Notes: generated by a model from the sequence alone, not told the origin. Shown: positions 1 to 8,675, counted from the first letter of the stretch. The stretch is 30,090 nucleotides of DNA from an uncultured Eggerthellaceae bacterium (GCA_910585565.1 CAJUFC010000121.1:1-30090); one strand, 5' to 3'. Numbers and translations: made by a program.

Positions 1-1
1 A

Positions 2-79
2 GAGCGCACGCAGCCCCACAACGCAAAGCCCACCGCCACCACAAAGCCACCCTCCAAAAAGGACACCCCAACACCCTAG
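2..79 (+). CDS. C-terminal end of an upstream protein (partial, tentative)
   Basis: The frame starting at base 2 is open from the window edge to a TAG at 77-79. It encodes 25 residues rich in Pro, Thr and Lys and ends in KKDTPTP. Such low-complexity basic tails are common at the C-termini of membrane or cell-wall proteins of high-GC actinobacteria, which is the only reason to prefer this frame. Another frame is also open here, so the call is weak and no function can be given. Confidence 0.3.
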   Translation, partial: ERTQPHNAKPTATTKPPSKKDTPTP

Positions 80-121
80 AGGCGTCTGGTTGCCCTCACT
101 TACCAGCGCGGTCTATCTCTA

Positions 122-150
122 TTGTCACGCGTCACGTGACATGATACAAT
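122..150 (+). promoter_or_regulatory. Promoter of the higBA operon
   Basis: A -35 box TTGTCA (122-127) and a -10 box TACAAT (145-150) are separated by exactly 17 bp. Each matches the sigma-70 consensus at five of six positions. The predicted start near 157 leaves a leader of only about a dozen bases before the toxin ATG at 169. Confidence 0.7.
123..141. promoter_or_regulatory. Candidate HigA operator (palindrome in the promoter spacer)
   Basis: TGTCAC (123-128) and GTGACA (136-141) form an inverted repeat. It overlaps a perfect 10-bp palindrome, GTCACGTGAC (131-140). Both overlap the -35 box and the spacer of the higBA promoter. HTH antitoxins of this family normally repress their own operon from such sites, so binding by the downstream antitoxin is inferred. 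Confidence 0.5.
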
Positions 151-168
151 TGCTGCGAGGTGAGGCGG

Positions 169-450
169 ATGATACGGTCGTTTGCGGACGAAAAGACAGA
201 AGCGCTCTATCGCGACGGCTCATCCAAGGCTTTTCCGCAGGAAATTCAGGGGCGAGCGCTTCGCAAGCTGGACATGATCGACAGCGCCTTCGCCGCTGAG
301 GACTTGAGGGTGCCGCCCGGCAATCGGCTCCACCGGCTTCAGGGGAGCCGGTTTGGCCAGTATTCGATTTCCGTCAACGATCGGTGGCGCATCTGCTTCA
401 ACTTCAAGGATGCCGATGCCTACGACGTCGAGTTGTGCGACTACCACTGA
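169..450 (+). CDS. higB: RelE/HigB-type toxin of a type II toxin-antitoxin module
   Basis: This 93-residue protein has the length and pattern of the HigB branch of the RelE/ParE fold: N-terminal MIRSFADEKTEALY, a central RALRKLDMID helix, then HRLQGSRFGQYSISVNDRWRI and a C-terminal strand ending DVELCDYH. Family members are ribosome-dependent mRNA endonucleases, neutralised by the antitoxin encoded immediately downstream. The ATG at 169 is preferred over the in-frame GTG at 160, because family proteins begin at this MIRSF-like strand and GAGG motifs precede it (157-160 and 162-165). The toxin-first gene order is typical of higBA and unlike most other type II modules. Function is inferred from family; the assignment itself is confident. 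Confidence 0.88.
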   Translation: MIRSFADEKTEALYRDGSSKAFPQEIQGRALRKLDMIDSAFAAEDLRVPPGNRLHRLQGSRFGQYSISVNDRWRICFNFKDADAYDVELCDYH

Positions 451-480
451 TGCGATGCGCTGAGAGCGAGGCGACGTTTC

Positions 481-795
481 GTGAGCGATACCATGATTTT
501 CATAGCGAGAAAGCCAACGCACCCGGGCGAGATGCTGCGGGAGGAGTTTCTGCCCGACTTCGGCCTGTCGGTGGCGCGCCTTGCGGAGCTTCTGGGCGTA
601 TCTCGCCAATCGGCAAACGAGCTCATTCGCGAGCGGCGCGCCGTGAGCCCCGAGATGGCCTTGCGCCTGGCTCGAGTGTTTGGCACAACGCCGCAGTACT
701 GGCTCAACATGCAGCGCAACGTCGACCTCTGGCAATCGCTCGACCTTCACCGAGACGACATCATGCAGCTCAAGCCTCTCGCCGCCGCCAACTAG
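481..795 (+). CDS. higA: HigA-family HTH antitoxin
   Basis: This 104-residue protein carries the HigA signature KPTHPGEMLREEFLPDFGLS, followed by an XRE-like helix-turn-helix (about residues 30-62, LAELLGVSRQSANELIRERR) and the family ending FGTTPQYWLNMQRNVDLW. It should bind and inhibit HigB and repress the operon through the palindrome upstream of higB. The gene starts 30 bp after the higB stop. A GTG at 481 is chosen because GAGG at 468-471 lies 9 bases upstream; the next in-frame ATG (493) would be 21 bases from it, although it fits the family's usual N-terminus. The module looks intact. Confidence 0.88.
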   Translation: MSDTMIFIARKPTHPGEMLREEFLPDFGLSVARLAELLGVSRQSANELIRERRAVSPEMALRLARVFGTTPQYWLNMQRNVDLWQSLDLHRDDIMQLKPLAAAN

Positions 796-911
796 GCAAA
801 CCAGCCTTTGCCTTGCCGTCGGGGCGCACTGAGGGGCGTTCGGCATTATGAAGGGGTGCCGTATTCTGGCCCTTCTCCTTTCGTTTGGATCGTGCGCGGG
901 CGGGTTCGTTA

Positions 912-917
912 TATAAT
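912..917 (+). promoter_or_regulatory. -10 element of a probable alaS promoter
   Basis: A perfect TATAAT stands at 912-917, about 50 bases before the alaS start, in the 173-bp gap after higA. No convincing -35 box lies at 16-18 bp; the nearest TTG-like hexamer (TTGGAT, 885-890) is 21 bp away. No T-box-like leader is seen. Confidence 0.45.
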
Positions 918-968
918 TGCTCAGATATGCGAAAACAGGTGAGAACCGTGTAGGAAAGCGATGTCGAG

Positions 969-3605
969 ATGCAATATATGACCACTGCGGAGATTCGCGA
1001 GGCGTACCTGAAATATTTCGAGGAGCGCGGCAACAAGCGCATGCCGTCGTCCTCTTTGGTGCCGGATGACCCGTCGCTGCTGCTGACGAGCGCCGGCATG
1101 GTGCAGTTCAAGCCCTACTATCTACAGCAAAAGCAGCTGGAAGAGCCGTACGTGGGCGCGACGACCGCGCAGAAGTGCGTGCGCACCAACGACATCGACA
1201 TTATCGGTACGACCGGCCGTCACCTGTCGTTCTTCGAGATGATGGGCAACTTCTCGTTCGGCAAGTACTTCAAAAAGGAGATGTGCGACATGGCGCTCGA
1301 CTTCTCCGTGAACGTGCTGGGCCTGCCCAAGGAGAAGCTGTACTTTACGGTGTTCGAGGACGACGACGAGACGATCGAGATTTGGAAGGCGCTGGGCGTG
1401 GCCGACGACCACATATCGCGCCTGGGCGAGGACGACAACTTCTGGCGCGCTGGCCCAACCGGGCCGTGCGGACCGTGCTCCGAGCTGTATTACGATCAGG
1501 GGCCCGAGTTCGGCTGCGGCAGCCCCGATTGTGCGCCAGGCTGTGATTGCGACCGTTTCTTGGAGTACTGGAACTGCGTGTTCACCCAGTTCGACGGCCA
1601 GGAGGACGGCAGCTTCGTCGAACTGCCCAAAAAGAACATCGATACCGGCATGGGGCTCGAGCGCATCGCGGCCATCATGCAGGGCGTCCAGTCGAACTAC
1701 GAGACGGACGTGCTGCGCTCTCTCGTGGCCGTAGGGGAGAAGCTGTCGGGCAAGACGTACGGCGACGACCCCAAGGTCGACCTCTCGCTGCGCATCATGG
1801 CCGACCACTCGCGTGCCATCACGTTCATGATCGCTGATGGCATCATCCCGTCGAACGAGGGCCGCGGCTACGTGCTGCGCCGCCTCTTGCGCCGCGCCAT
1901 CATGAAGGCGCACCTCATTGGGGTGGAGGGTCACTTCCTCAACGATTACGTGGACGAGATCGTGCGCCTGATGGGGGATGTGTATCCCGAGATCGTGGAG
2001 AATCGCGAGCTTGAGCGCAAGCTGATGCTGGCTGAGGAGGACCGCTTTGGCGCCACGCTGCGCCAGGGCAAAGCCTATCTCGAGGACGAGATCGCGTCTT
2101 TGGACGGCACGATGCTGCCGGGTGCCTCGGCGTTCGTCCTGCACGACACCTACGGGTTCCCCATCGATATTACGAAAGAGATTGCCGAGGAGGCAGGCAT
2201 CTCTGTTGACATGGATGCCTTCGAGGCCGAGATGGCGGCTCAGCGCGAGCGCGCTCGCTCGGCAGGCGCCAAGGACGCTGAGGCGGCATGGTCGACGTAT
2301 GGCGGCATCCATAGCGATATTCTCGCCAAGGTGGGTCCAACGACGTTTGTCGGCTATGACCAGACCGAGGCAATGGCTCATGTCGTCGCGCTCATGAAGG
2401 ACGGCAGCGAGGTGGAGCGCCTGGAAGCAGGCGACACGGGCGAGCTCGTGCTTGACGTGACTCCGTTCTACGCTGAGATGGGTGGCGAGGTGGGAGACAC
2501 GGGCGTGCTGCACGACGGCATCGCCACGGCATATGTCACCGACACGACGACGCCCGAGAGCGGTCTGTATGTCCACCACGTCACGGTGGAGGGCGGCAGC
2601 GTATCCGTGGGGGACGAGGTTGCGGCAGCGGTGGATGCGCATCGCCGTGCCGCCATCGAGCGCAACCACACCGGCACCCACATTCTGCATGCAGCCTTGC
2701 GCGAGGTGTTGGGCGACCACGTGCGCCAGAAGGGCTCGTACGTGGGAGCTGACCGCCTGCGCTTCGACTTCACCCATTTCGAGGCCATGACGCCCGAGCA
2801 GATTGCCGAGGTCGAGCGCGTGGCCAACAACAAGATCATGGAGGCCATCCCGACGACGGTGTACGAAACGTCGTTGGATGCTGCTCGCGCCGATGGCGTG
2901 ACGGCTCTGTTTGGAGAGAAGTACGGAGACGAGGTGCGCGTCGTGGCAGCGGGCGACTTCTCGCGCGAGTTGTGCGGCGGCTGCCATGTGGACAACACGG
3001 CCGAGATCGGCTTCATGAAGATTACGAGCGAATCGAGCGTCGGTGCCAACATCCGCCGCATCGAGGCCGTTACTAGCTACGGCGCTCTGGCATACGTCAA
3101 CAAGATCGAAAGCGAGCTGCGCGAGACGGCAGCCGAGCTCAAGGTGCCGCTGTTCGACGTGAGCGAGCGTACCGCTTCCAACCTGAAGGCGATGAAGGAG
3201 GCAGCGGCTGCAGCCAAGCGCGGCAAGGAGGCCGTGGCCGACGACGACATCAACCGCTTGCTGGGACTGGCTGTGGAGGCGCCGGGCGGATACCCGGTCA
3301 TCATCGCCAAGGCGCCGGCTATCAAGTCTGGCGGCCAGCGGCATCTGTGGGACGTCGTGCGCTCGCGCATGAAGGCGCCAGGTGCCATCGTCTTGGCCGG
3401 CGTCGACGAGGGCAAGGTCACGCTGATGGCGGCGGCTGCCGACGAGGCCGTGGCGAAGGGCTTCGATGCCAAGGCGCTCATCCAGGCGATGGGGCCGGCC
3501 GTGGGTGGCGGTGGCGGCGGCAAGCCGACCATGGCGCAAGCCGGCGGCAAGAACGTGGACGGCATTGATGACGCCCTCGAGATCGCAAGGAACATGCTTC
3601 TGTAG
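969..3605 (+). CDS. alaS: Alanine--tRNA ligase
   Basis: This 878-residue protein has the full length and domain order of bacterial AlaRS. A class II catalytic domain (FLVPDDPS-like motif near residue 30, then TGRHLSFFEMMGNFSFGKYF) comes first, followed by the editing domain with zinc-site motifs HTGTH (567-571) and CGGCH (669-673). A DHHA1-type C-terminal domain ends in a Gly-rich stretch (GGGGGGK) and a short helix. It charges tRNA-Ala and hydrolyses mischarged Ser/Gly-tRNA-Ala. The ATG at 969 is chosen because AGGAAAG (952-958) lies 10 bases upstream; an in-frame ATG at 978 is also possible. ruvX follows after 15 bp, so alaS-ruvX-mltG are probably co-transcribed, a gene order I recognise from other bacteria. 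Confidence 0.98.
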   Translation: MQYMTTAEIREAYLKYFEERGNKRMPSSSLVPDDPSLLLTSAGMVQFKPYYLQQKQLEEPYVGATTAQKCVRTNDIDIIGTTGRHLSFFEMMGNFSFGKYFKKEMCDMALDFSVNVLGLPKEKLYFTVFEDDDETIEIWKALGVADDHISRLGEDDNFWRAGPTGPCGPCSELYYDQGPEFGCGSPDCAPGCDCDRFLEYWNCVFTQFDGQEDGSFVELPKKNIDTGMGLERIAAIMQGVQSNYETDVLRSLVAVGEKLSGKTYGDDPKVDLSLRIMADHSRAITFMIADGIIPSNEGRGYVLRRLLRRAIMKAHLIGVEGHFLNDYVDEIVRLMGDVYPEIVENRELERKLMLAEEDRFGATLRQGKAYLEDEIASLDGTMLPGASAFVLHDTYGFPIDITKEIAEEAGISVDMDAFEAEMAAQRERARSAGAKDAEAAWSTYGGIHSDILAKVGPTTFVGYDQTEAMAHVVALMKDGSEVERLEAGDTGELVLDVTPFYAEMGGEVGDTGVLHDGIATAYVTDTTTPESGLYVHHVTVEGGSVSVGDEVAAAVDAHRRAAIERNHTGTHILHAALREVLGDHVRQKGSYVGADRLRFDFTHFEAMTPEQIAEVERVANNKIMEAIPTTVYETSLDAARADGVTALFGEKYGDEVRVVAAGDFSRELCGGCHVDNTAEIGFMKITSESSVGANIRRIEAVTSYGALAYVNKIESELRETAAELKVPLFDVSERTASNLKAMKEAAAAAKRGKEAVADDDINRLLGLAVEAPGGYPVIIAKAPAIKSGGQRHLWDVVRSRMKAPGAIVLAGVDEGKVTLMAAAADEAVAKGFDAKALIQAMGPAVGGGGGGKPTMAQAGGKNVDGIDDALEIARNMLL

Positions 3606-3620
3606 AGCAGGGCTCTGACG

Positions 3621-4037
3621 ATGCGCGTGATGGCCTTGGACATAGGGGAGAAGCGGACCGGGGTCGCCATCAGCGACCCGCAAGGGCGCGTGGCCTCTCC
3701 CGTGGCCGTCCTGCCAAGCGCGGAGGTGGTGACTGGCGCGCGGTCGTTTCGGCTGTTGCTGGATGACTGGGAGCCAGAGCTTTTGGTGTGCGGGCTGCCT
3801 CGGTCGCTGTCAGGGGAAGAGGGCAAGCAGGCGGCACGAATACGCGAGGCAGCGGATGGTATCGCTCGCGTTGCCGGCATTCCTCATGAGTTCGCAGACG
3901 AGCGTCTCAGCTCGCGCGAAGCCAAGCAGTCGCTGCGCGATATGGGGTATGATGAAAAGCATATGCGCGGCAAAGTGGACATGATTGCGGCGAGCCTGTT
4001 CCTGCAGTCATGGTTGGACGCACGCGCCGATTCCTAG
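3621..4037 (+). CDS. ruvX: RuvX/YqgF family RNase H-fold nuclease (putative Holliday junction resolvase)
   Basis: This 138-residue protein is normal length for the family. Its N-terminus MRVMALDIGEKRTGVAISD contains the RNase H-fold first strand with the metal-binding Asp7. Further motifs are LLVCGLPRSLSGEEG, DERLSSREA, and VDMIAASLFLQSWLD with a second catalytic Asp. Family members have been linked to Holliday junction resolution and, in E. coli, to 16S rRNA 5'-end maturation, so the cellular role is not settled by sequence. The Shine-Dalgarno is weak; an ATG at 3630 is an alternative start. Its TAG stop overlaps the TAGGAG ribosome-binding site of mltG, which suggests translational coupling. 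Confidence 0.92.
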   Translation: MRVMALDIGEKRTGVAISDPQGRVASPVAVLPSAEVVTGARSFRLLLDDWEPELLVCGLPRSLSGEEGKQAARIREAADGIARVAGIPHEFADERLSSREAKQSLRDMGYDEKHMRGKVDMIAASLFLQSWLDARADS

Positions 4038-4045
4038 GAGACAAC

Positions 4046-5167
4046 ATGGCGTTTCATTCCAAGCAGGTTCCCATCTCGTCGAAGAATAGCCATGCTGCTC
4101 GCAATGCGCATGCCCGCGCCAAAGAGGCGGTGCCGTCGTATGACACGAGCTTCATCCGGCCCAAGCGGTCGAAAGCGCCCCTCATCATCGTGCTGATTGT
4201 GCTGGTGGTGCTGGCGGCTGCCGGGGCTGCGTTCTACTTCTTGGTGTGGAATTCTGACGCGGAGACGCTGTCCCCGGGCCAAGAGGCCATCGTTACCATC
4301 GAGCAGGGCGAAGGTGCCAGAGACGTGGCGGATTCGCTTCTGGAGGCGAAGCTCGTCGGCAACGCTCGCAAGTTCGTCGATTTGGTGAGCAGCGAGAATG
4401 CCGCCTCGTCGCTCATCCCGGGCGTCTATCAGTTCGAGGGCGGCACGTCGATGAACGCGATTCTCGACGCGCTCACGACAGGTCCTGCGGCCACGGCCGA
4501 TACGCTGACCATCCCTGAGGGCTACACGCGCGCCAACGTTGCCAAGGCAGTCGCCGAGGCGACGCACGGGCGCATCAGCGAGCAGGAGTTCCTGAGCGCC
4601 ACTGCCCACGCGACAGCGTATGCGACTGATTACCCGTTCCTGGTCAGCGCGGGAGATGCCTCGCTCGAGGGCTTCTTGTTTCCCAAGACCTATTCCGTCA
4701 CGGCGGCTGACGATGCCGCCAGCGTGACGAAGATGATGCTCAAGCAGTTTGGCGAGGAAATCTCTGGGCTGGACTTCGCCTATCCGGAGAGCCAGGAGCT
4801 TTCGCTCTACGGTGCGGTAGAGCTCGCCTCCATCGTGCAGAAGGAGGGCAAGCCGGAGAACTATGCGCGGGTGGCGTCAGTGTTCTACAACCGCCTCGCC
4901 TCCGAGCGGCCGTATCTTGAGTCGGACGCGACGACAGCATACGAGGTGGGGCATGACCCTACGGGTGAGGAGGTGCATGCGGACACGCCGTACAGCACGT
5001 ACACGCACCCCGGGCTGCCTCCGACGCCGATCTGCAATCCTTCCATCGAGGCCATCAAGGCCGTGTGCGCTCCGGAGACGACGGACTATATGTACTTCTA
5101 TTCGTTCGATGACGGGACGTACGAGTTCAGCAAGACGTACGAGCAGCATCAGCGCGCCTATTCGTAG
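4046..5167 (+). CDS. mltG: Endolytic transglycosylase MltG (YceG-like)
   Basis: This 373-residue protein has a basic cytoplasmic N-terminus (1-44), one membrane segment (about 45-67) and an extracellular YceG domain. The domain includes TIPEGYTRANVAKAV, SLEGFLFPKTY, and ASIVQKEGKPENYARVASVFYNRL with the expected catalytic Glu267. It ends with the signature HPGLPPTPICNPSIEAI. Family members cleave nascent glycan strands and release ends that limit chain length, acting beside penicillin-binding proteins. The ATG at 4046 is chosen because AGGAG stands 5 bases upstream and the membrane segment is correctly placed; the frame is open further upstream but there overlaps ruvX. Confidence 0.95.
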   Translation: MAFHSKQVPISSKNSHAARNAHARAKEAVPSYDTSFIRPKRSKAPLIIVLIVLVVLAAAGAAFYFLVWNSDAETLSPGQEAIVTIEQGEGARDVADSLLEAKLVGNARKFVDLVSSENAASSLIPGVYQFEGGTSMNAILDALTTGPAATADTLTIPEGYTRANVAKAVAEATHGRISEQEFLSATAHATAYATDYPFLVSAGDASLEGFLFPKTYSVTAADDAASVTKMMLKQFGEEISGLDFAYPESQELSLYGAVELASIVQKEGKPENYARVASVFYNRLASERPYLESDATTAYEVGHDPTGEEVHADTPYSTYTHPGLPPTPICNPSIEAIKAVCAPETTDYMYFYSFDDGTYEFSKTYEQHQRAYS

Positions 5168-5261
5168 GATGCCTCAGAGGATGTCGCCGTTTGCGGTAGC
5201 GGACCCAGGCGCAGGTGCGCTGTTTGGCAGCAGGGCCATGCGCAGGGCATAAGGCGCCACG

Positions 5262-5921
5262 ATGCCGTTTTTCGAACCGGACAGATTCTTTTCGCGGATA
5301 ACCGCCATCGACATTCAGCGCGACCTCGTTGACCGGGGCTTGGTGAACGTGTTGCTGGATATCGACAACACGGTGCGCTCGCGGGCGACCGGCGACATTC
5401 CTCATGACGTGGGCGTTTGGATGGGCCGAGCGCGCGATGCGGGCGTGCGGTTTTGCCTGTTGTCCAACAACTGGCACGACAGCGTCTATGCGTTCGCTGA
5501 GCGGTGCGATCTGCCCATCGTCGCCAAGTCGATGAAGCCGCTGCCGCACGGCTATCTTTTGGCAATGCGCAAGCTGGGCGCTGCGCGGACGAGCACGGTG
5601 GCGATAGGTGATCAGGTTCTGACCGACGTGGTGGGGGCCCATCTCGTCGGCGTCGAGGCATGGCTCGTGCTGCCGCTGGCCGAAGTCGACCTCACGCATA
5701 CGCGCGTGCTGCGGCTGTTCGAGCGCGGGCTCATTGGCGCGCGCGAGCCCGAGCCGGTAGGGGCTGGGGTCCCTGCTTCGGTGCCGCTGGCCATGGCCGG
5801 GGCGACTGTTGGCTCGGCCATGGCTTCGGCGCCCGCGTCAGATGCGGTCGATGTGATGCCCGTGCCGGCGGCGCCTGCCGTCCCGATGGGGCCGCCCTCT
5901 TCTCGAAAGGAGCATGCATGA
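5262..5921 (+). CDS. YqeG-family HAD-IIIA phosphatase with a low-complexity C-terminal tail
   Basis: This 219-residue protein carries HAD motif I as DIDNT (Asp33, Asp35), motif II around LLSNN (67-70), motif III lysines in VAKSMKPLPHGY, and motif IV GDQVLTD (116-122). This is the YqeG pattern, and family proteins are usually about 160-180 residues. The mitochondrial homologue Gep4 dephosphorylates phosphatidylglycerophosphate; the bacterial substrate is not established by sequence. Residues from about 160 on form an extra Ala/Pro/Val/Gly-rich tail with no visible fold. The stop codon overlaps the aroE start in an ATGA, so the two genes are probably translationally coupled. Confidence 0.88.
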   Translation: MPFFEPDRFFSRITAIDIQRDLVDRGLVNVLLDIDNTVRSRATGDIPHDVGVWMGRARDAGVRFCLLSNNWHDSVYAFAERCDLPIVAKSMKPLPHGYLLAMRKLGAARTSTVAIGDQVLTDVVGAHLVGVEAWLVLPLAEVDLTHTRVLRLFERGLIGAREPEPVGAGVPASVPLAMAGATVGSAMASAPASDAVDVMPVPAAPAVPMGPPSSRKEHA

Positions 5922-6850
5922 CGAATGCGACCAAACAGCTCTACATCTTGGGTCATCCGGTGGCCCATTCGAAATCGCCTGCCATGTACAACGCGGTCTA
6001 TGAGCGCATGGACCTGCCGTGGCGCTACGACCGAGCGGACCTTGCGACGAGCGAGGAGGCGCGCGCGTTCATTGCCAAGCGCGCTTACCTATCCATCAAC
6101 GTCACCACGCCGTACAAGCCCGAGGCGTATGCGGCGGCCACCGTCAAGGCCGCAACGGCGCAACTGGCTGAGGGCGTCAATCTGCTCGTTGCCAAGGAAG
6201 ACCAGCTGATTGGGTACAACGTCGACGGCCAGGGATGTGTGCGCTTCCTTGAGCGCGAAGGTGTGGACTTCCGCGAGCGTGCTGTGGCCGTGTGCGGCAC
6301 GGGGCCGACGGCGGTGTCCATCCTGCACGCTGCGGTGGTGGCTGGGGCGCGTCAGGTGCTCTTGCTCGGACGCGACAAGGAGCGGACGCGGCGCGTGCTC
6401 GAGCGCTATGTCGAGACGTACCGCCACCTTGCCTCGACGGCGATCTCGCTGCCAGCCCCTGAAGACAACCATCTCGGGTTCGCCGAGGCATACGAGCACG
6501 CCGATTACAAGTTCGGCACGTATGAGACGTCCAAGAACGCCATTGCGCAAGCCGACGTCATCATTGACGCGACGGTGCTCGGCATGCGCGAGGGCGACCC
6601 GGCCCCGTTTGATGCAGCTCTCTTGAGCGCAGGGCAGACGGTGATGGATACGGTGTATGGGCATGGCGAGACGGCGCTCGTGCGCGCGGCGCGCGAGACG
6701 GGGTGCCGCGCGTTCGACGGCGCGGGCATGCTGGTCTCCCAAGGTGCGCTCACGGCCACCATCCTGTGCGAAATCGAGAACGTGGGCAACGTGCCGAGCT
6801 ATGACGAGCTGTTCGATATAATGGCCACTGCTGCAGGCTTTAGCCTGTAG
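5918..6850 (+). CDS. aroE: Shikimate dehydrogenase (NADP)
   Basis: This 310-residue protein is somewhat longer than the usual 270-290. Substrate-binding and catalytic motifs are present: GHPVAHSKSPAMYNAVYE, INVTTPYKPEAY with the catalytic Lys67, GVNLLV, and GYNVDG with Asp103. A nucleotide-binding loop (VCGTGPTAVSILHAAV) follows; it departs from the common GAGGA form. DATVLGM and GAGMLVSQGALT complete the family pattern. It reduces 3-dehydroshikimate to shikimate. AAAGGAG (5907-5912) is a strong ribosome-binding site 5 bases before the ATG, which overlaps the yqeG stop. The Val in the usual GYNTDG and the altered cofactor loop leave some room for a related quinate/shikimate dehydrogenase, but the cluster supports AroE. 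Confidence 0.92.
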   Translation: MTNATKQLYILGHPVAHSKSPAMYNAVYERMDLPWRYDRADLATSEEARAFIAKRAYLSINVTTPYKPEAYAAATVKAATAQLAEGVNLLVAKEDQLIGYNVDGQGCVRFLEREGVDFRERAVAVCGTGPTAVSILHAAVVAGARQVLLLGRDKERTRRVLERYVETYRHLASTAISLPAPEDNHLGFAEAYEHADYKFGTYETSKNAIAQADVIIDATVLGMREGDPAPFDAALLSAGQTVMDTVYGHGETALVRAARETGCRAFDGAGMLVSQGALTATILCEIENVGNVPSYDELFDIMATAAGFSL

Positions 6851-6955
6851 GTCAAGGATACGGCTGGCTGTAGGACACGTGCGCTGCTTGCTGCGTGGGC
6901 TGCGCTCTGCGTTCGATGAGCGCGCGCCTCGGTCGCCAGGGGGGATGACTGCACG

Positions 6956-8125
6956 ATGCAATACATCACAGCAGGCGAGTCTCACGGCCCCAAGCTCACG
7001 GCCATCGTGAGCGGGGTGCCGTCTGGGCTTGCCGTCAACATCGACAACATCAATTCCGATCTTGCCCGGCGCCAGGCGGGTTATGGCCGCGGCGACCGGC
7101 AAAAGATCGAGCGCGACGCGGCGACGGTGACGAGCGGCGTGCGCTTTGGCCGCACGACAGGCGCCCCCATCTCGATTGACGTCGTCAATCGAGACTGGGC
7201 CAACTGGGAGGTGCGCATGGCGGCATTTGGCCGCGCGCCCGTGGACATGCAGCGCGAGGTGACGCCTCGCCCCGGGCATGCCGATTTGGTGGGCGTGCTG
7301 CGTACCAACACGGACGACTGTCGCAACATCCTTGAGCGCTCAAGCGCCCGCGAGACGGCGGCGCGAGTCGCGGCTTGCGGCGTGGCAAAGGAATTCTTGG
7401 CAGCGCTTGGCGTCGAGGTCATGAGCTACGTCGTCTCCATCGGCAGTGCCTGCATGGCTGACGCCGCCGACCTGGCTCGGGCGGCGTCCTATGCGCCCGT
7501 CGAGGTGGAATTTTCCGAAACGCGTTGCCCTGACGCGGAGGCCACCGAGGCCATGAAGCGCGAAATCGACGCAGCCAAGGAAGCTGGCGAGAGTCTGGGT
7601 GGCGTCTTTCGCGTGGTGGCGCGTGGACTGGTGCCGGGGCTCGGTTCGTACGCGAGCGGCCCTGAGCGGCTGACGTCGCGTATCGGCAGCGCGGTCTTTT
7701 CGATACCGGCAATCAAAGGCGTCGAGTTCGGCCTTGGGTTCGAGGCCGCGCGACGCGTGGGTTCGTCCGTGCATGACCCCATCGTGCTCGATGGTGCCGC
7801 GTTCACGCGGACATCCAACAACGCCGGCGGCCTCGAGGGCGGCATGACGACAGGGTTGCCCCTCATCGTCACGGCTGCCATGAAGCCCATTCCGACGCTC
7901 ATGAACCCGCTCGATACCGTGAACCTCGACACGTTGGAGGTGGAAGAGGCCTCGCGCGAGCGTAGTGACGTGTGCGCCGTGCCGGCTGCCGCCGTCGTGG
8001 CCGAAGGCGAGGTGGCTATGGCCCTTGCGAATGCGTACGTGGAGGCGTTCGGAGCCACCTCGATGGCGGACATCAAGGCGAACATCGCGCAGTATCGCGC
8101 GCGTCTGGAAACCATGGGGCGCTAG
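6956..8125 (+). CDS. aroC: Chorismate synthase
   Basis: This 389-residue protein is full length. It opens with the signature MQYITAGESHGPKLTAIVSG and has RPGHADL, RSSARETAARVA and the FMN/EPSP-binding motif SNNAGGLEGGMTTG. The enzyme converts EPSP to chorismate using reduced FMN, the last step of the shikimate pathway. A purine-rich GGGGGGAT stretch (about 6939-6946) precedes the ATG. The 105-bp gap after aroE shows no clear promoter. aroK starts 16 bp after the stop, so aroE-aroC-aroK look like one operon. Confidence 0.97.
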   Translation: MQYITAGESHGPKLTAIVSGVPSGLAVNIDNINSDLARRQAGYGRGDRQKIERDAATVTSGVRFGRTTGAPISIDVVNRDWANWEVRMAAFGRAPVDMQREVTPRPGHADLVGVLRTNTDDCRNILERSSARETAARVAACGVAKEFLAALGVEVMSYVVSIGSACMADAADLARAASYAPVEVEFSETRCPDAEATEAMKREIDAAKEAGESLGGVFRVVARGLVPGLGSYASGPERLTSRIGSAVFSIPAIKGVEFGLGFEAARRVGSSVHDPIVLDGAAFTRTSNNAGGLEGGMTTGLPLIVTAAMKPIPTLMNPLDTVNLDTLEVEEASRERSDVCAVPAAAVVAEGEVAMALANAYVEAFGATSMADIKANIAQYRARLETMGR

Positions 8126-8141
8126 TGTTGGCGGCTGTTCG

Positions 8142-8675
8142 ATGAGCGAGCCTAAGCTGAAAGAGCACGTGTTCTTGGTTGGCTTCATGGGAGCTGGCAA
8201 GTCGTCGGTGGCGCGGCGCATCGCGCGCCTGTGTGGCGTGACGTCGCTCGATATGGACACCTATATCGAGCGCGCGCAGGGCAAGGCCATCCGCGACATA
8301 TTCGCAGCGGGCGGAGAGGGCGCCTTTCGCGCCATCGAGACCGAGACGCTGCTCGATTTGGCATCGCGGCCCGAGCCGTTGATCGTATCCTGTGGCGGCG
8401 GCATCGTCACCATTCCGGAAAACTGCCGCATCATGAATGATCATGGCACGGTCGTGCACCTTGCGGTCGATGCCGACGAGGCCGCGAGCCGCATCTCCAA
8501 CAAGGCGACGCGCCCGCTCTTTAACGATATCGAGTCTGCGCGGGAGCTGTGCGCCGCGCGCATGCCGCTGTACGAAGACGTGGCAGACTTTACCGTGAAG
8601 ACTGCTGGGAAGAGTGTCTCGCTCATTGCGCGCGAGTTGATTGACCGCCTCACGAGCGAGGGCATTTTGCGATGA
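8142..8675 (+). CDS. aroK: Shikimate kinase
   Basis: This 177-residue protein matches the family length. Motifs in order are Walker A GFMGAGKS (14-21), the shikimate and magnesium site LDMDTYIE (Asp37, Asp39), GGEGAFRAIE with Arg63, CGGGIV (84-89) and the lid arginine in RPLF (Arg124). It phosphorylates shikimate at O3 with ATP. The ATG at 8142 gives the correct N-terminus; the frame is also open upstream inside aroC, but that part has no family similarity. Its ribosome-binding site is weak. The first codons (ATGAGCG) recur as short repeats after the gene. Confidence 0.95.
   Translation: MSEPKLKEHVFLVGFMGAGKSSVARRIARLCGVTSLDMDTYIERAQGKAIRDIFAAGGEGAFRAIETETLLDLASRPEPLIVSCGGGIVTIPENCRIMNDHGTVVHLAVDADEAASRISNKATRPLFNDIESARELCAARMPLYEDVADFTVKTAGKSVSLIARELIDRLTSEGILR

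Noticed and set aside
1122..3683. 853-codon open frame on the minus strand opposite alaS
   Set aside because: It lies wholly opposite a certain alaS, encodes a His/Leu/Arg/Ala-rich sequence with no fold signal, and is the typical antisense shadow of GC-rich codon usage.
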